64,000 bases of DNA from Tragulus kanchil (GCA_022376925.1 JAIOJX010000031.1:135674854-135738853); one strand, 5' to 3'; counted from the stretch's first letter, positions 23,468 through 35,652 are shown. The notes: a model not told the origin generated them from the letters alone. A program made the numbers and translations.

Positions 23468-25060
23468 GTTTTCATGTTTCCTAAATGAGTTTGGCACCCA
23501 CTTCACAGTAAAGGGAGTGCTGCCTCTGTGAACTGGCACACTGGGCTGATAGGCAGAGCAATATCGTTTTCTGGGAGTGGTTCTAAGTGGCTGCCTCAAA
23601 CAGGCTTTGGAAAGAGCTTTAGGCTGTATGTTTATTCCTTTGATCCTGTCCCATTTTGGACCAAAAGGCTCAGAACTCCCAAGGCTCCAGTAAGTGTGGG
23701 GATACATTGGGCAAGAAGCCTGGAGCCTGTTTCCAGGAATCTCTTCAAGGCATTAAGCAATCAAGAGCTGGAGCCCTTGTCTTATTCATAACATGTGGAT
23801 TCTCTATTCCCTGAGCCATGAAGACAGGAGGAGGATAGCTCTTTCTTTTACTGGCCAGGCTTCTCTTGTCACATATCAAAGCAGGATGGCCTGCATGGCA
23901 GGCACAATCTCTACCCAATGAGCTAGACAGGCTTATTCGTTGACTTATTCAATGGCTGAAAAGTGTAGCTGAGGTTACTGGAATGAACTCAGTATCGCTT
24001 GCACCTGGGTGTAATTGATGGAGTCTCATTGGTTCAGCGGGGTGAATACAAGGGCATCTCTCTATACTGAAAAGAACACTTTTCCCAGACAGATTGACTC
24101 AGGAACGGATCCAATGTCTTGGGGTGAACTTTTCCAATTTGCACGGATATGGCCTAGAAAGATGCTTTTGTCTGCCCCCATGGAGTGTTTCCATACACAA
24201 AGCAGTATTAAGCGTCAGTGAAATCCTATCTCTCAGTGGATCCTATCTCCAAACTGCCGCGGTAAATCTTTCAATTAATGTCTCTGTTAACAGCAACAAC
24301 GCTGCTCCCCCATTCCTTTTTCAGAATAAAACAAGCTACTTGCATCTCCAAGTCCAGTGTGTTTCCAAGGAGAGTTGGTGAAATCTCACTACCAGGCACT
24401 GTGGAAACATCTTCTGGGATAGCCATCTACAATGAAGGTTTCCGTGTTTCCTAATGAGCTTGGCAACTGGTTCACAGTGTAGGGAGCGATGCTTATGCTT
24501 CTGCTAACTGGCACACTGGACTGATAGGCAGAACAATACTGTTTGGGGGAATGATTCTATGTGGCTGCTTCAAACCGGGCTTGGTAAGAAGTTTGGGCTG
24601 TATGCTTAGTCCTTTGATCCTGTCCCGTTTTGGACCAAAAGTATCAGAACTCCCAAGGCTCCAGAACTTGCAGAGAAATATTGGATAGGAAGCCTGGATT
24701 CCGTTTCTTCGAGGCATCAATCAGTCAAGGGCTGAAACCCTTGTCTCGTTCTTGACATGAGGATTCTCTATTCCCTGAACCACCAGGACTGCCCAAGAAG
24801 ACAGGAGTGGATAGCTCTCTGCTTTAGCAGCCATACTTCTCTTGTCAGGTTTCAAAGTGGGCTGGCGTGCATGGCAGGCAGAATCTCTACCTGTTGAGCT
24901 AGAGAAGCTTATTCGTTGTTCAAAGGCTTTAAAGGGTAGTTGTGCTTTCTGCAGTGAGCTCATTATCACTTACATCCGGGGGGATGGAGCCTCATTGGTT
25001 CACGAGGTGAATACAGGAGCATCTCTCTACATACTTCTGCACTCTGGACAAAACAGTAGT
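23020..25060. repeat. Diverged ~0.96-kb tandem repeat (two units plus partial third)
   Basis: Unit A (about 23020-23985), unit B (about 23986-24950) and the start of unit C (to about 25060) share ordered words with many substitutions: tgatcctgtccc-ttttggacc, agaactcccaaggctccag, gattctctattccctga, gcatggcaggca-aatctctacc, tctcattggtt. It differs from the near-identical 1.1-kb pairs, so it is an old, real duplication. The proximal part of unit A recurs at 21880-22317 through pair 9. Confidence 0.85.
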
Positions 25061-25459
25061 CTGTATACTGCTGTGTACTGAGGGTTTCCAGAGCCTCTCT
25101 CCATTAGAGAGCAGTTGAATGATTTGGTACAATGCTCTTAGTATCTCCGCAGCGCTCTTTTTCTCATCTCTCCTGCAGGGATGAGGATAGCAACAAATGA
25201 GTCCTTAGCTTCTCCCCACACTGGGTGCTTGGAGAACCCTCTCTTGATTCTTCCTACAAAATATAACTGCTTGACTTTTAAGCTAATGCTATAAAGAAAA
25301 TCTATATGACTAAATTGAACAGTAAATATTCTAAAAAACCTAATCTCTAAAACCCTTGAAATTGCCAATTTTTCTAGGAAGCCTAGTAGGGCAGGAAAAC
25401 ATTTCCCTTCTTATCTTCTAGGTTCTTTGGCTGGTCTAGTAAGAACATGAGATCTCATT

Positions 25460-25580
25460 AAAAAAATGAGACTTGGCCACTGGATTTGCTCTGTGATGGT
25501 CCACACTCTGTTTGTGGAGTGTGCTTTCTCTGAATCTGAATAAATCTATTTCTTACCTAAAAAAAAAAAAAATGAGACTT
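25460..25580 (+). mobile_element. Short poly(A) retrocopy with target-site duplication
   Basis: About 84 bases (25475-25558: ggccactggatttgctctgt...) contain AATAAA (ctgaataaatctatttc) and end in a poly(A). They are flanked by aaaaaatgagactt at 25461-25474 and 25567-25580. This is the structure left by LINE machinery copying the 3' end of a polyadenylated, LTR-like transcript. Confidence 0.75.
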
Positions 25581-26357
25581 AGGGAAGTTACTAAAGGCAG
25601 GCAGCTTTGTTACTAAAGCAGGCAGCTTTTATACCTTGTAGACAAATAAGAAATTTATTAAGAATTAACAAGACAAAGAGTTTAGTCTCAGGTAGCAAGG
25701 GAATTAACAAGATATGTTTATATTGCCAACTTAGCTTTAAATTCTTTAATTTGGATGATAAGGATGCCTTCCACTCTGCCTTTAATTTTTACCTCCTTTT
25801 GCAAGACTGTCCTTTTTGTATTGGCTTTTTCTTAAATAACTTCAAAATAATCAATATACCAAAGTGGCATATTTTTGAGTGTCATATTGTGCTCCCCATC
25901 AGCTTCATTTCACTGTAAAAATCTGTATAACCTCATCATCCTTTTAATTTAACCTGATTTTCTTCCTGCACCAAGTTAAATGTATTACTGGTTTAAATGC
26001 CATGATTACAAATGTTTCTTTTTAAATGTTATTTAAAAGAAATGCCTATTATTTCAGTGAGCAGTTAGTTTAAAATAATATTTCAAAGGCAGCCAACATA
26101 CTTATTATTTAGGAAACTGTTTCCATTGGAAAATATCCTAATATCCAAACAAGTAATATACAATTGAATATTTAGAATTCAACCCCCTCTAGGTAGAGGA
26201 ATGTGTGTTGTCGGTAGCGATCTGATGTATAAGTAAAAGAGATCGAGCAAGTCACTAACAAGGTTCAAATGGCACAAACTGCCATCGATCCTAATTGTAG
26301 AGGGAACTTCAAAATAGCCAGGTTTTGAATGGTATATATATATATTATAAAATTTTT

Positions 26358-26600
26358 TTTGACCTCTAAGTCATCATTTATTTTTCAGTTTTATTTTTTG
26401 GCATGTGTGGGCCTTCCATCGCAGTGGTCTCTCTCCTTGCAGAGCACCGGCTCTGGGCGCATGCGCTGGTTGGCTCGTGATTGGACACACCAGTCCAGCC
26501 GCTCCTTGGCATGTGGGATCTTCCCAGACCAGGGATCGAACCAGTGCCCCTTGTACTGCAAGGTGGACACTTTACCCACTGGACCACCAGGGAAGCCCTG
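26358..26600 (-). mobile_element. CHR-type SINE, young subfamily
   Basis: Minus orientation: the head complement at 26580-26600 (ggaccaccagggaagccc), with gggatcgaaccagtgcccct and actgcaaggtggaca. Confidence 0.9.
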
Positions 26601-27269
26601 GTATATTTTTTTTTATAAAAGAAGACTAAACCTAGTAAAATTCTTTTAATTTTTAACAAATGTAAAAAGGAGTGCTTTGGCACCACTCTGCAGTGCCTCA
26701 TACACCTACTCATAGAGGAGAACTATAGGAAGAACCAGAAAAGTGCTGTGAGGTGGAATTTATTTCTCTCTGGGTTATGGTGACAAAGAATGTAAATATA
26801 ATATTTTTAGAGCTAAATTGGATAAGTAGATATTCAATTTTGATACCCTTAGTTGTTTTTCATTCTTAGTTTTCTGAAAGCCATGTTTATAATATTCTTA
26901 GAAAAGTTTTTTTTAACAATTTCTCATTAGAGTTTTCAATGTATATTTTCATAAAAGCTTTTTAAAGTACAGCTAGACGTTCCCTCCTTTGTGCTTCCGT
27001 AACATTATGTTGACATCTGATTAGAATAGAGTCTGAATCCAGAATCCATGTTTCAACAACTTTACTTTTAATTAACTAATTTATTTATTTATCATTTTTT
27101 ACAGGCTTTTGTTTACTGCCACACATCAACCCAAATCTACTATAGGAACAACTTTATTTTTCAGAATAAAATTTAAGTACATTTGTTAACATTTAACTTA
27201 TAGGCACTCTCCTAAGACTTCTTTGGGCACGATATTTAACAGGATTTTTATTTTTATTTATTTATCTTT

Positions 27270-27505
27270 TTTGGCCACTTCTATTGGTCTTTCATTTATC
27301 TGTCTTTGTTCTTTGGCTTGTGTGAGCTTCCCATCACAGCGCCCTCTCTCTCTGCAGAGCACCAGCTCTGGGCGCATGCTCAGTAGTTGGACACATCAGT
27401 TCAGCTGCTCCTCAGCATGTGGGATCTTCCCAGGTTAGGGATCGAACCAACGCTTCTTGCACTGCAAGGTGGTGTCCCTACCCACTGGACCACGAGGGAA
27501 GCCCT
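27270..27505 (-). mobile_element. CHR-type SINE
   Basis: Minus orientation with gggatcgaaccaacgcttct and actggaccacgagggaagcc. A headless duplicate, by pair 10, lies at 28478-28607. Confidence 0.88.
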
Positions 27506-29558
27506 TAATAAGATTTAAAAATAATCCAAAAGAAGAATATGTCTCAGTCATATAAACATAAAGAATAGTGATATTATTTATTTTTTTCATATATGATGTT
27601 TGTGGTTTATTCTGGAGATGTGTCTTTTAGAGAGCACTGTGATTCTTAGGGCTCACAGGCACACAATTTTGATTTTGACCTTACCTGTAAGTATTGTCTT
27701 TCCTTCTCCCATGTATCAAACTTGGATATCCCATCTTCGCCTATGAATATAGGCGAATATCATTATTTGCCTTATTGTTCCTTCCTAGTTAACCTTTCTT
27801 CCCAATTCCACTACTTAGAGAATAATTAAGTACAGTGATATAATCTCTTCATTTTACAGAATGAGAAACAAAGCTCAGATTTAATGTGACTTGATTTGGT
27901 TTACACATTTAGTTAGTGAGGGAACCAGGTAAGAACCAAATGGTGTTTTTCTCACTCCATCCCTGGGACAGGGAGAATCTCTGGAGAAGTGGTTTGGCAA
28001 CCCACTCCAGTATTTTTGCCTGGAGAATCCCATGGAAATAGGAGCCTGGAGGGCTATTGTCCATAGGATTACAGAGTTGGTCATGATCGAAGCAACTTAG
28101 AATGCCTGCAACCATTCTGATGTCTAGGGCTTTTCTATTCATCCTTAACGTCAACCTTCCATTTATCCTCATGGATCTAAACTGTTATAAAGCCTTATTG
28201 GTTATTAATAGAACAAATTTTTAATGATCCTTTTTGTTCTCAGTTATTACTAACATCACCTTAACCTAGGTTCTCTATTTTCCAATAGCTGAAGAAATGC
28301 AAACATGCCTTGACGGATTGTCAACAATTTATTATCTATTTACCCACCCCAAAATGCAGATTTTTTCTGGAATACCACCCATTATTCTTCAGCTCTACTT
28401 TAATAAAGCTATATACTAGCTGCAAATAAAATGATATTGACTCATTGTAGCACTTATCACACCCTTTTTGGGCCCCCCATGCTCAGTAGTTGGACACATC
28501 AGTTCAGCTGCTCCTCAGCATGTGGGATCTTCCCAGGTTAGGGATCGAACCAACGCTTCTTGCACTGCAAGGTGGTGTCCCTACCCACTGGACCACGAGG
28601 GAAGCCCTTAATAAGATTTAAAAATAATCCAAAAGAAGAATATGTCTCAGTCATATAAACATAAAGAATAGTGATATTATTTATTTTTTTCATATATGAT
28701 GTTTGTGGTTTATTCTGGAGATGTGTCTTTTAGAGAGCACTGTGATTCTTAGGGCTCACAGGCACACAATTTTGATTTTGACCTTACCTGTAAGTATTGT
28801 CTTTCCTTCTCCCATGTATCAAACTTGGATATCCCATCTTCGCCTATGAATATAGGCGAATATCATTATTTGCCTTATTGTTCCTTCCTAGTTAACCTTT
28901 CTTCCCAATTCCACTACTTAGAGAATAATTAAGTACAGTGATATAATCTCTTCATTTTACAGAATGAGAAACAAAGCTCAGATTTAATGTGACTTGATTT
29001 GGTTTACACATTTAGTTAGTGAGGGAACCAGGTAAGAACCAAATGGTGTTTTTCTCACTCCATCCCTGGGACAGGGAGAATCTCTGGAGAAGTGGTTTGG
29101 CAACCCACTCCAGTATTTTTGCCTGGAGAATCCCATGGAAATAGGAGCCTGGAGGGCTATTGTCCATAGGATTACAGAGTTGGTCATGATCGAAGCAACT
29201 TAGAATGCCTGCAACCATTCTGATGTCTAGGGCTTTTCTATTCATCCTTAACGTCAACCTTCCATTTATCCTCATGGATCTAAACTGTTATAAAGCCTTA
29301 TTGGTTATTAATAGAACAAATTTTTAATGATCCTTTTTGTTCTCAGTTATTACTAACATCACCTTAACCTAGGTTCTCTATTTTCCAATAGCTGAAGAAA
29401 TGCAAACATGCCTTGACGGATTGTCAACAATTTATTATCTATTTACCCACCCCCAAAATGCAGATTTTTTTTCTGGAATACCACCCATTATTCTTCAGCT
29501 CTACTTTAATAAAGCTATATACTAGCTGCAAATAAAATGATATTGACTCATTGTAGCA
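27375..29558. repeat. Tandem near-identical pair 10: 27375-28452 / 28478-29558
   Basis: Offset 1103 nt with a 25-nt joint. The right copy begins inside a CHR SINE, so that SINE's duplicate is headless. Confidence 0.95.
27965..28098 (+). mobile_element. Bov-A SINE
   Basis: The words ctctggagaagtggtttgg, cactccagtatttttgcctg, gagaatcccatggaaatagg and attacagagttggtcatgat. Copied at 29068-29201. Confidence 0.88.
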
Positions 29559-29559
29559 T

Positions 29560-30380
29560 GTAAGATTGATACTGTTTTCCTAGACTGCTTTTCCCTGGCT
29601 CATTCAGCATTAGTTTCTGCTATTCCCTAACCTATATTTCCCTAATCTTAGAAACACCATCTGCTAATTCCCTAATAACTGTCAAATTTCCTGTTACCTT
29701 TGCCTCTCGACACCCACTATCACCTTAGCTGGAAATACTCTTTCCATTTTTGCAAAGATCATCATCTCAAGTTCTAGATGTTTCCATGGAGTCTTTTCCC
29801 CCTTCCTGATCACCCCATAAACTTTGATATTTCAGTTTATCCAATTTATGACTTATTTAAATGCTATCCAATATCGATCACATTTCAGTTAGCCAATGTC
29901 AGTCTTAACTACACTCCATATAAAGATCAAGCTTTTACTTCATACGTCTTTTACATCTGTCTGAGCACTAGCAAGGCATTAAGTAAGTGCAAAGTTCGAG
30001 AAACACTGACTGCCACAATCATACTTGCTTTTTCATGTCCAGGCATAATCAATGGTGTGGATAGAGTATTTCTTCCACAGTATTGTGCATTGATGGGAAA
30101 AAAATTGGTGAAGTGTCTTAGAAAAATAGGTAAAAATACAAGAACAGAAAATGTACTACATGAATAAAACCCTATGAAAATACTGACTGTATTTTATGTC
30201 TAGTTTTCCTAATCAAAGTAGGAATAAGATAATGAGTTTTGATGTTATCAGCAAATTAATTTGAAAGTAATAATTGAGATAGGCGAAATGATACATTAAA
30301 TGACTCAGCACTCAGTCATTTAAATTGCTCGTAGGCACTCAATAAATGATAGTCTCTTCTCCTCATGTGAAATAAAAGAA
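29560..30380. other. Intergenic, no feature recognised
   Basis: Low-GC, apparently single-copy sequence. An apparent open frame at 29778-30167 has no recognisable domain. Confidence 0.5.
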
Positions 30381-30381
30381 A

Positions 30382-30466
30382 TACTGGTTTGGCGAAGAGG
30401 TTCATTCTGATTTTTTCCATAAAATGTTACAGAAAAATTTGAATGAACGATTTTGCCAACCCAGTA
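30382..30466. mobile_element. Ruminant mariner-derived MITE
   Basis: A near-palindrome of about 80 bp flanked by TA: left arm ctggtttggcgaagaggttc, right arm gaatgaacgattttgccaac, matching the inverted repeats of short ruminant mariner (SMAR) elements. TA target duplications at 30382-30383 and 30465-30466. Confidence 0.88.
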
Positions 30467-30584
30467 TTAACAAATGTTATATTATCTTCCAGACCAGTGT
30501 ACACTTAATGGATACTATGGAGTTCTCTGTTCTTCTTGTTGTTTAATACTGAGTATTTTATATTAAGTATACTCATCATTTTCT

Positions 30585-30790
30585 TTTTTTTTTTTTTTAA
30601 AGATTTATTTATTTATTTTGGGTGGGGGGTGGGGAGGGAGGGGAGCAGACAGGCTACTTCTATTGGTCTTTCATTTATCTATTTTCATCCATCTTTGCTC
30701 TTTGGCCCGTGTGGGCCTCCCATTGCAGTGGCCTCTGTTGTCACAGAGCACCAGCTCTGGGCACATGCGCTCCAGAGCTCAGGCTGGGAT
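30585..30790 (-). mobile_element. CHR-type SINE, truncated
   Basis: Tail and body only (ggcccgtgtgggcctcccat, gagcaccagctctgggcaca); the tRNA-like head is missing, replaced by unrelated sequence after 30790. Confidence 0.85.
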
Positions 30791-31492
30791 TGGTTTGTGT
30801 GTGTGTTTCCAGTTTGCAGGGAACCCGTCACTGCGAAAAACCAGTTTGTCTCCACAGCCACAACGGGCTGTGCTTCGTGCATCATTTCCTGCTTTCTGCC
30901 TTCCTTCCTCCTTCCTCTTACTTAACCTTAACCCCTTCCCCTTCCCCTTTAGACAACACACCCTCTTTCCATGTCCTTTGGCTGCTTCGGTCTCTCCTGT
31001 GTGCACACACCCATCCCTCCTTGCCTTAGTGGAATCTATGTCCTACCAATGTGGTGTGAGTGTGAAAGGTCCCCCTTCCTCGGGTCACAACAGTGCACTT
31101 GAACAGCCTTCAGATTCCATCTGAAAAAGTCCTCAACCTTGAGGAGCTGGGCTAGACCCTGGGTCGACAGGCTAGCTTGCAATAGTTAAAGTATGAGCAA
31201 CAGAACACCCCACAGAGACGGGTGTAGGGACGGGCCCTCACAAGGGCCCGGGGGAGATTGCCCTGGAGGAGCTTTCCATTGGGCTTCCTCTCTCCTCTTC
31301 ATAAGGATGTTTTCCCTTTAGGTTCATTTCCCAATGGGAATAGTGAATCTCCCATCCGGGCATGTGTGCGCGTGTGGGGGGTACCTTAAGGTGTGGGTGG
31401 GTAGCTTTGAGCATGCACTCACATGCTCTAGCGCTTCCAATGAAGGCATCCTCCTCCCACACTTTTTTAGCATCTGAAAAATAAAATTATAA
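30791..31492. other. GC-richer unassigned sequence
   Basis: Noticeably richer in G+C than its surroundings and free of recognised repeats. It lies just beyond the likely SHCBP1 poly(A) site. No coding evidence. Confidence 0.4.
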
Positions 31493-32472
31493 TTTATTCA
31501 AATTTAAGAAACTACTTCTCTGAGAAACAATCTTAAGACTCTTTCCGAAACACTAAAATGATATCAAAATATTGTATGTACTTCAAAACACACATACCAC
31601 GCAGGCACTATAGCCCATAATGCATTTGAAAAAATATAACGAGATTCAATTTAATTTCATCATTATAATTTTAATTGGTAGGAATATTAATGTCACATAT
31701 ACTTTTTTATAATATAAATATTCTAAAAAGCTGTATTTTACAATAAGATTTTGGAACATAGCGCTGATACAGGTTTATAGGTAATCATTTTGACTATGTA
31801 AGAAATCTGTCCAGAATACTGTTATGGTGAATCATATCATATCCAGCAACAATGAAAACACTCTATGCACACACTGGCTCTGAATAACATGTTTCATTTC
31901 TATTTCAAACCTGCTATGCTATTACTGTTTTGATGCTTACACAGTTCAACATAAAAAGGCATCTCCACTCAAGATTCTCAAATAATAAGTCTGATTAGAC
32001 AGATAACCTCCCAATCATAAAAGCTTTTATGCAACTATTATAAGTATTATGCAAATAAACCATGGATATCAGACTTATTATAATTGGGATTAAAAAGAAA
32101 GTTGTAAGAATACTGCACATTGACCCACATTGCATTTTGTGCATTCTCTGCCTTTCTTCCTCCTCTTTGAAGTGCTAAAGTGTATTTACACTAGCAAGTT
32201 ATTAATAGATTCAATATGAGAAGTATGTATTTGAGAGAGCAACTTTCTAGATAAGAAATCTCCAAATATTTTCTATTTTATGTTTTTACGACCTTATAAA
32301 CAGAGTGCTTTATGTGCAACACTTTCAGACAGAAATAAATTTATATTTCACTCAAACCCAATTGAATATATCAGATACAAAATACAGACATGAAGCGTTT
32401 GATAGCAGCAGTGATTCTTGGGGGCAGCATGTGCAAAATCCAATAAATTGCTATTTATTTACATTACAGTGG
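31493..32472 (-). other. SHCBP1: Probable SHCBP1 3' UTR with poly(A) signal
   Basis: About 980 nt of AT-rich, repeat-free sequence follows the stop codon. A minus-strand AATAAA (tttatt on the plus strand at 31493-31498) lies near the lower end, a plausible 3' UTR length for this gene. An AATAAA at 32454-32459 is only 14 nt from the stop and is unlikely to be used. The end point is inferred, not shown. Confidence 0.55.
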
Positions 32473-32798
32473 TCAGAAAAGAAATGTGCCAAAACTCCCT
32501 TTCCCATTCCACTTGAACTGGTTCCCCACAATTGAAACAAACATTTCCTGTGACATTAAGTTGTCATCAGCTTGCGTGATCCCCAGTTCACTCAACCTTT
32601 TCTTCTTCATCTGACCTTTCTGTGTAGAGGCAGCAACTAGTTCATTTACAATTTCACAATTGCCTTCAACTTGCTCATAAGGGTCAGCTCTGGCATAAAG
32701 CTCCATTTGACCAGTTGCACACTGAATCAGCTCTTCTAGATCCACTCTTTCAGCCCCATCTAACTCTCCACTTGTCTGAACTTTAAGTGCTTTATTTT
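32473..32798 (-). CDS. SHCBP1: SHCBP1 last coding exon with stop codon
   Basis: The acceptor is TTTCTTCAG. Two bases complete Glu, then NKALKVQTSGELDGAERVDL, EELIQCATGQMELYA, a linker, a basic KKKRLSELGITQADDNL stretch and the terminal GTFLF followed by TGA at 32475-32473. The C-terminal tail after the beta-helix is the most secure identification of SHCBP1. Not duplicated. Confidence 0.95.
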
Positions 32799-33139
32799 CT
32801 GAAGAAACAAACAAATTACAACAAATAGAGTTAAATATACAAACAAACCTAACTAAAACATGTATTTCTACAGTCTATCAGAGCTTTCAAGTTTTTTCTG
32901 TCAAGGAGTTCTGCGGTCATTTGACTGGACTTTCCAAACTCTCTGGCACGAGTATCTCAACAAGCAGTTGTCTTAATTGTCAAGGTCTTCTGACTTTCAT
33001 ACAGGATTGCCTATTTTGAATTTTCTCTTTTTATCTTAGATCTCATTCATTCTACAGACCTCCCCTGGATATTTACTAAGCACTGTATTAGAAGCTAAAC
33101 ACAAAGATAAATAAAACAATACTATTCTTCCCTAAGGGA

Positions 33140-33720
33140 ACTCCCAATCTAGCGGTTTTGTAAATGACTACCTAGACGGCCCTGTGATGCCTGCTCCTTG
33201 TTACTTTTGGAACTATTAAATGGTAAAAGGACCTTGCAGATGGAATTAAGATTACTAATCAGTTGACTTTAAGAAAAGAATATAACTCAGGTTATTTCTA
33301 ACTCATCATATGAATTCTTTACCAGCAAGGTTTTCCCTGGCTGGATGAAGAGGAGCAGAGCATAAAGAGATTCAAAGCATGAGAAAGCTTTGAAGCACAA
33401 GAAACTTGCTTTGAGGGAGGTCCTCTGTTGCTGAAATGGAGGGCGTCATGGGGCAATGACCCAAGAGTGGTCCCTAAGAGCTGAGAGCAATGCCCAGTCA
33501 ACAGCTGGTAAAAAATAAAATAAATAAATAAAATGGAGATCTCTGTCCCACAACCTCAAGGAAATTGATTTTGCCAACAACATAAAGGAATTTGGAAGCA
33601 GATTCTCCCCAGAGCTTTCAGATAAAGCCCCGCCTAGCTGATACCTCACTTTCACCCTTGTGAGACGCTCACCTTAACTTCTGACCTACAGAACTATGAG
33701 GAGAAAAAGAACTAACAGAT
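33140..33720 (+). mobile_element. Probable MLT1-type (ERVL-MaLR) LTR
   Basis: Degenerate words resembling MLT1 LTRs: agatggaattaagattact, gattcaaagcatgagaa, gcagattctccccagagct, cttgtgagacgctc, ttctgacctacagaacta. Intronic in SHCBP1. Confidence 0.55.
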
Positions 33721-34325
33721 AGCTGGAGTGGACCTTGAAAGATGACAAGGACTATTCATCATCCTTAAAACCTTCCTCACTCATGCCAGTGCATAATCAT
33801 TCTCCATGACTGAGATTTCATAGTGATCTGGGTCATAGCTTGAAATTCATGAATTTCCCACTGAGTTAGCTCAGTTTTGATGCCAAGAAAGACAGGTGAC
33901 AGGGAGACATTTACTTTTACAAATGGAAAATAGAGGCAAACTCCATGATCCCCTATAATCAAATGCAGCTTTCAACCTGGCACATTCATTTTTCTGCCTT
34001 AACAAATAATAAAGGGATTTGTTAGCAGTACCTCCGTTGCTATTATATGCCCATCCTTATTCTATACATTTATAGAAAACCAAGCATGATAAGAAGGGAA
34101 CTGTATGATCACAGAAACCACACATCAAGGCTTTGGCCAGTTGACTTTGAAAGTTTCTTTCACACCTAGGCTCCATGTTATAGCTTTACCAAGATTCTCT
34201 AACTCCATGCCGAAGCATATGCTAGTTATCTTTTCTAAGGAGAAGATTCATAGGTTTAATCAGAGTTTAATGCTGAAAAAAACCAGGTCTAGTTTTTATT
34301 TTGAAAATTACTAAATATACCATAC

Positions 34326-34467
34326 CTTCAGTTTCATCCTCAGCATTTTCTTGCAGGTCAGAGAAAATTGTAGGTTTCACCAAGACAACACCATAACCTT
34401 CATTATTATGAATGACATTATTTACCATGGATATTTTGGGAATGTCATAATGTTCATCTAAGAAGTC
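34326..34467 (-). CDS. SHCBP1: SHCBP1 exon (142 nt), end of beta-helix
   Basis: Acceptor TATCATAG, donor GTATGG. It reads DFLDEHYDIPKISMVNNVI, HNNEGYGVVLVKP, TIFSDLQENAEDETE and leaves one G that joins AA of the last exon to make Glu. 'MVNNVIHNNEGYGVVL' is a characteristic PbH1 coil. A second copy lies at 35511-35652. Confidence 0.92.
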
Positions 34468-34589
34468 CTATGATATAAAAGCAAATGTTTTAAGAAAAAC
34501 TGTCACATTCAACACTGCCTGCTTTAAAAATCTTCTCACTTTTTCAGACTATTCTAAACATAAAATAGAAAGCTGTGCATATTGTTTTT

Positions 34590-34757
34590 TAATTATTTAA
34601 TGTATTTATTGGACTGAGGTCTTAGTTGCAATAATCATGGGCTCAGTAGCAGTGGTGTTCAGGCATGTGGGATCTTAGTTTCCTGACCAGGGATCAAGCC
34701 AATGTCCTCTGCATTGCAGAGCAGATTCTTTACCACTGGACCACCAGGGAAGTCCCC
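34590..34757 (-). mobile_element. CHR-type SINE, older
   Basis: Minus orientation: gggatcttagtttcctgacc, ctttaccactggaccaccag, ggaagtcccc. Copied at 35775-35942. Confidence 0.85.
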
Positions 34758-35012
34758 AAAGCTGTGTCTATCAAAAGGTGGTGGCACAATCTGAGCTCCG
34801 GGTGACACAATATCCCTCTCATTCCTGCACATCCATGGACAGCAAAGTACTCAAAAGAGACTTTCAATTACCAACTACTGATATTATCAAAATTTATAAA
34901 ATATGATTTTCAAAACCTGAAAACAACAGAAACAACATAAGAATTTAATAAAATATAATTATTTCTGTAAAACCATTCTAACCTTTGGAAAGAGGGTGTC
35001 TCAGGTGCTCAC

Positions 35013-35099
35013 CTTAATGAGGATCCCTTCCTTGCAGTGATGGATCCCATTATCACTCAGAGTGCACTTACTCCCAGGATATATTTCTATACCAGCACC
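35013..35099 (-). CDS. SHCBP1: SHCBP1 beta-helix exon (87 nt)
   Basis: Acceptor CTTGTAG, donor GTGAGC. Exactly 29 codons: GAGIEIYPGSKCTLSDNG then IHHCKEGILIK. Phase 0 at both ends. The glycine-rich turn and hydrophobic strand alternation continue the beta-helix. A second copy lies at 36198-36284. Confidence 0.92.
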
Positions 35100-35510
35100 C
35101 TACAAGTTACATTTTAAAGTAATGATAATCAGTTTTGAATAGGCAGGACTATAAAAGAAGGTTTATCACTTCTTAGACTTTAATGCAGTGCAAATATATA
35201 TATACTATCTATATAGAGAGAGGAAATTTTATTAAGTATTTCTAATCAACATTTCCATTTGTTTAATTTCCAGCATAAGAAGGAACTGTATGATCACAGA
35301 AACCACACATCAAGGCTTTGGCCAGTTGACTTTGAAAGTTTCTTTCACACCTAGGCTCCATGTTATAGCTTTACCAAGATTCTCTAACTCCATGCCGAAG
35401 CATATGCTAGTTATCTTTTCTAAGGAGAAGATTCATAGGTTTAATCAGAGTTTAATGCTGAAAAAAACCAGGTCTAGTTTTTATTTTGAAAATTACTAAA
35501 TATACCATAC

Positions 35511-35652
35511 CTTCAGTTTCATCCTCAGCATTTTCTTGCAGGTCAGAGAAAATTGTAGGTTTCACCAAGACAACACCATAACCTTCATTATTATGAATGA
35601 CATTATTTACCATGGATATTTTGGGAATGTCATAATGTTCATCTAAGAAGTC
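35511..35652 (-). CDS. SHCBP1: SHCBP1 142-nt exon, upstream copy of assembly duplicate
   Basis: Copy of 34326-34467 at +1185 nt, with acceptor ATCATAG and donor GTATGG preserved. It ends in phase 1, whereas the exon that would follow on the chromosome (35013-35099) begins in phase 0. Serial splicing is therefore not possible in frame. Confidence 0.75.

Noticed and set aside
29778..30167. 129-codon open frame
   Set aside because: No start context, no recognisable domain and no splice or family support; chance frame in AT-rich DNA.
32454..32459. AATAAA 14 nt after the SHCBP1 stop as the main poly(A) signal
   Set aside because: It would give an implausibly short 3' UTR; the signal at 31493-31498 fits better.
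32305..32535. 76-codon plus-strand frame
   Set aside because: It is antisense to the SHCBP1 last exon and 3' UTR.
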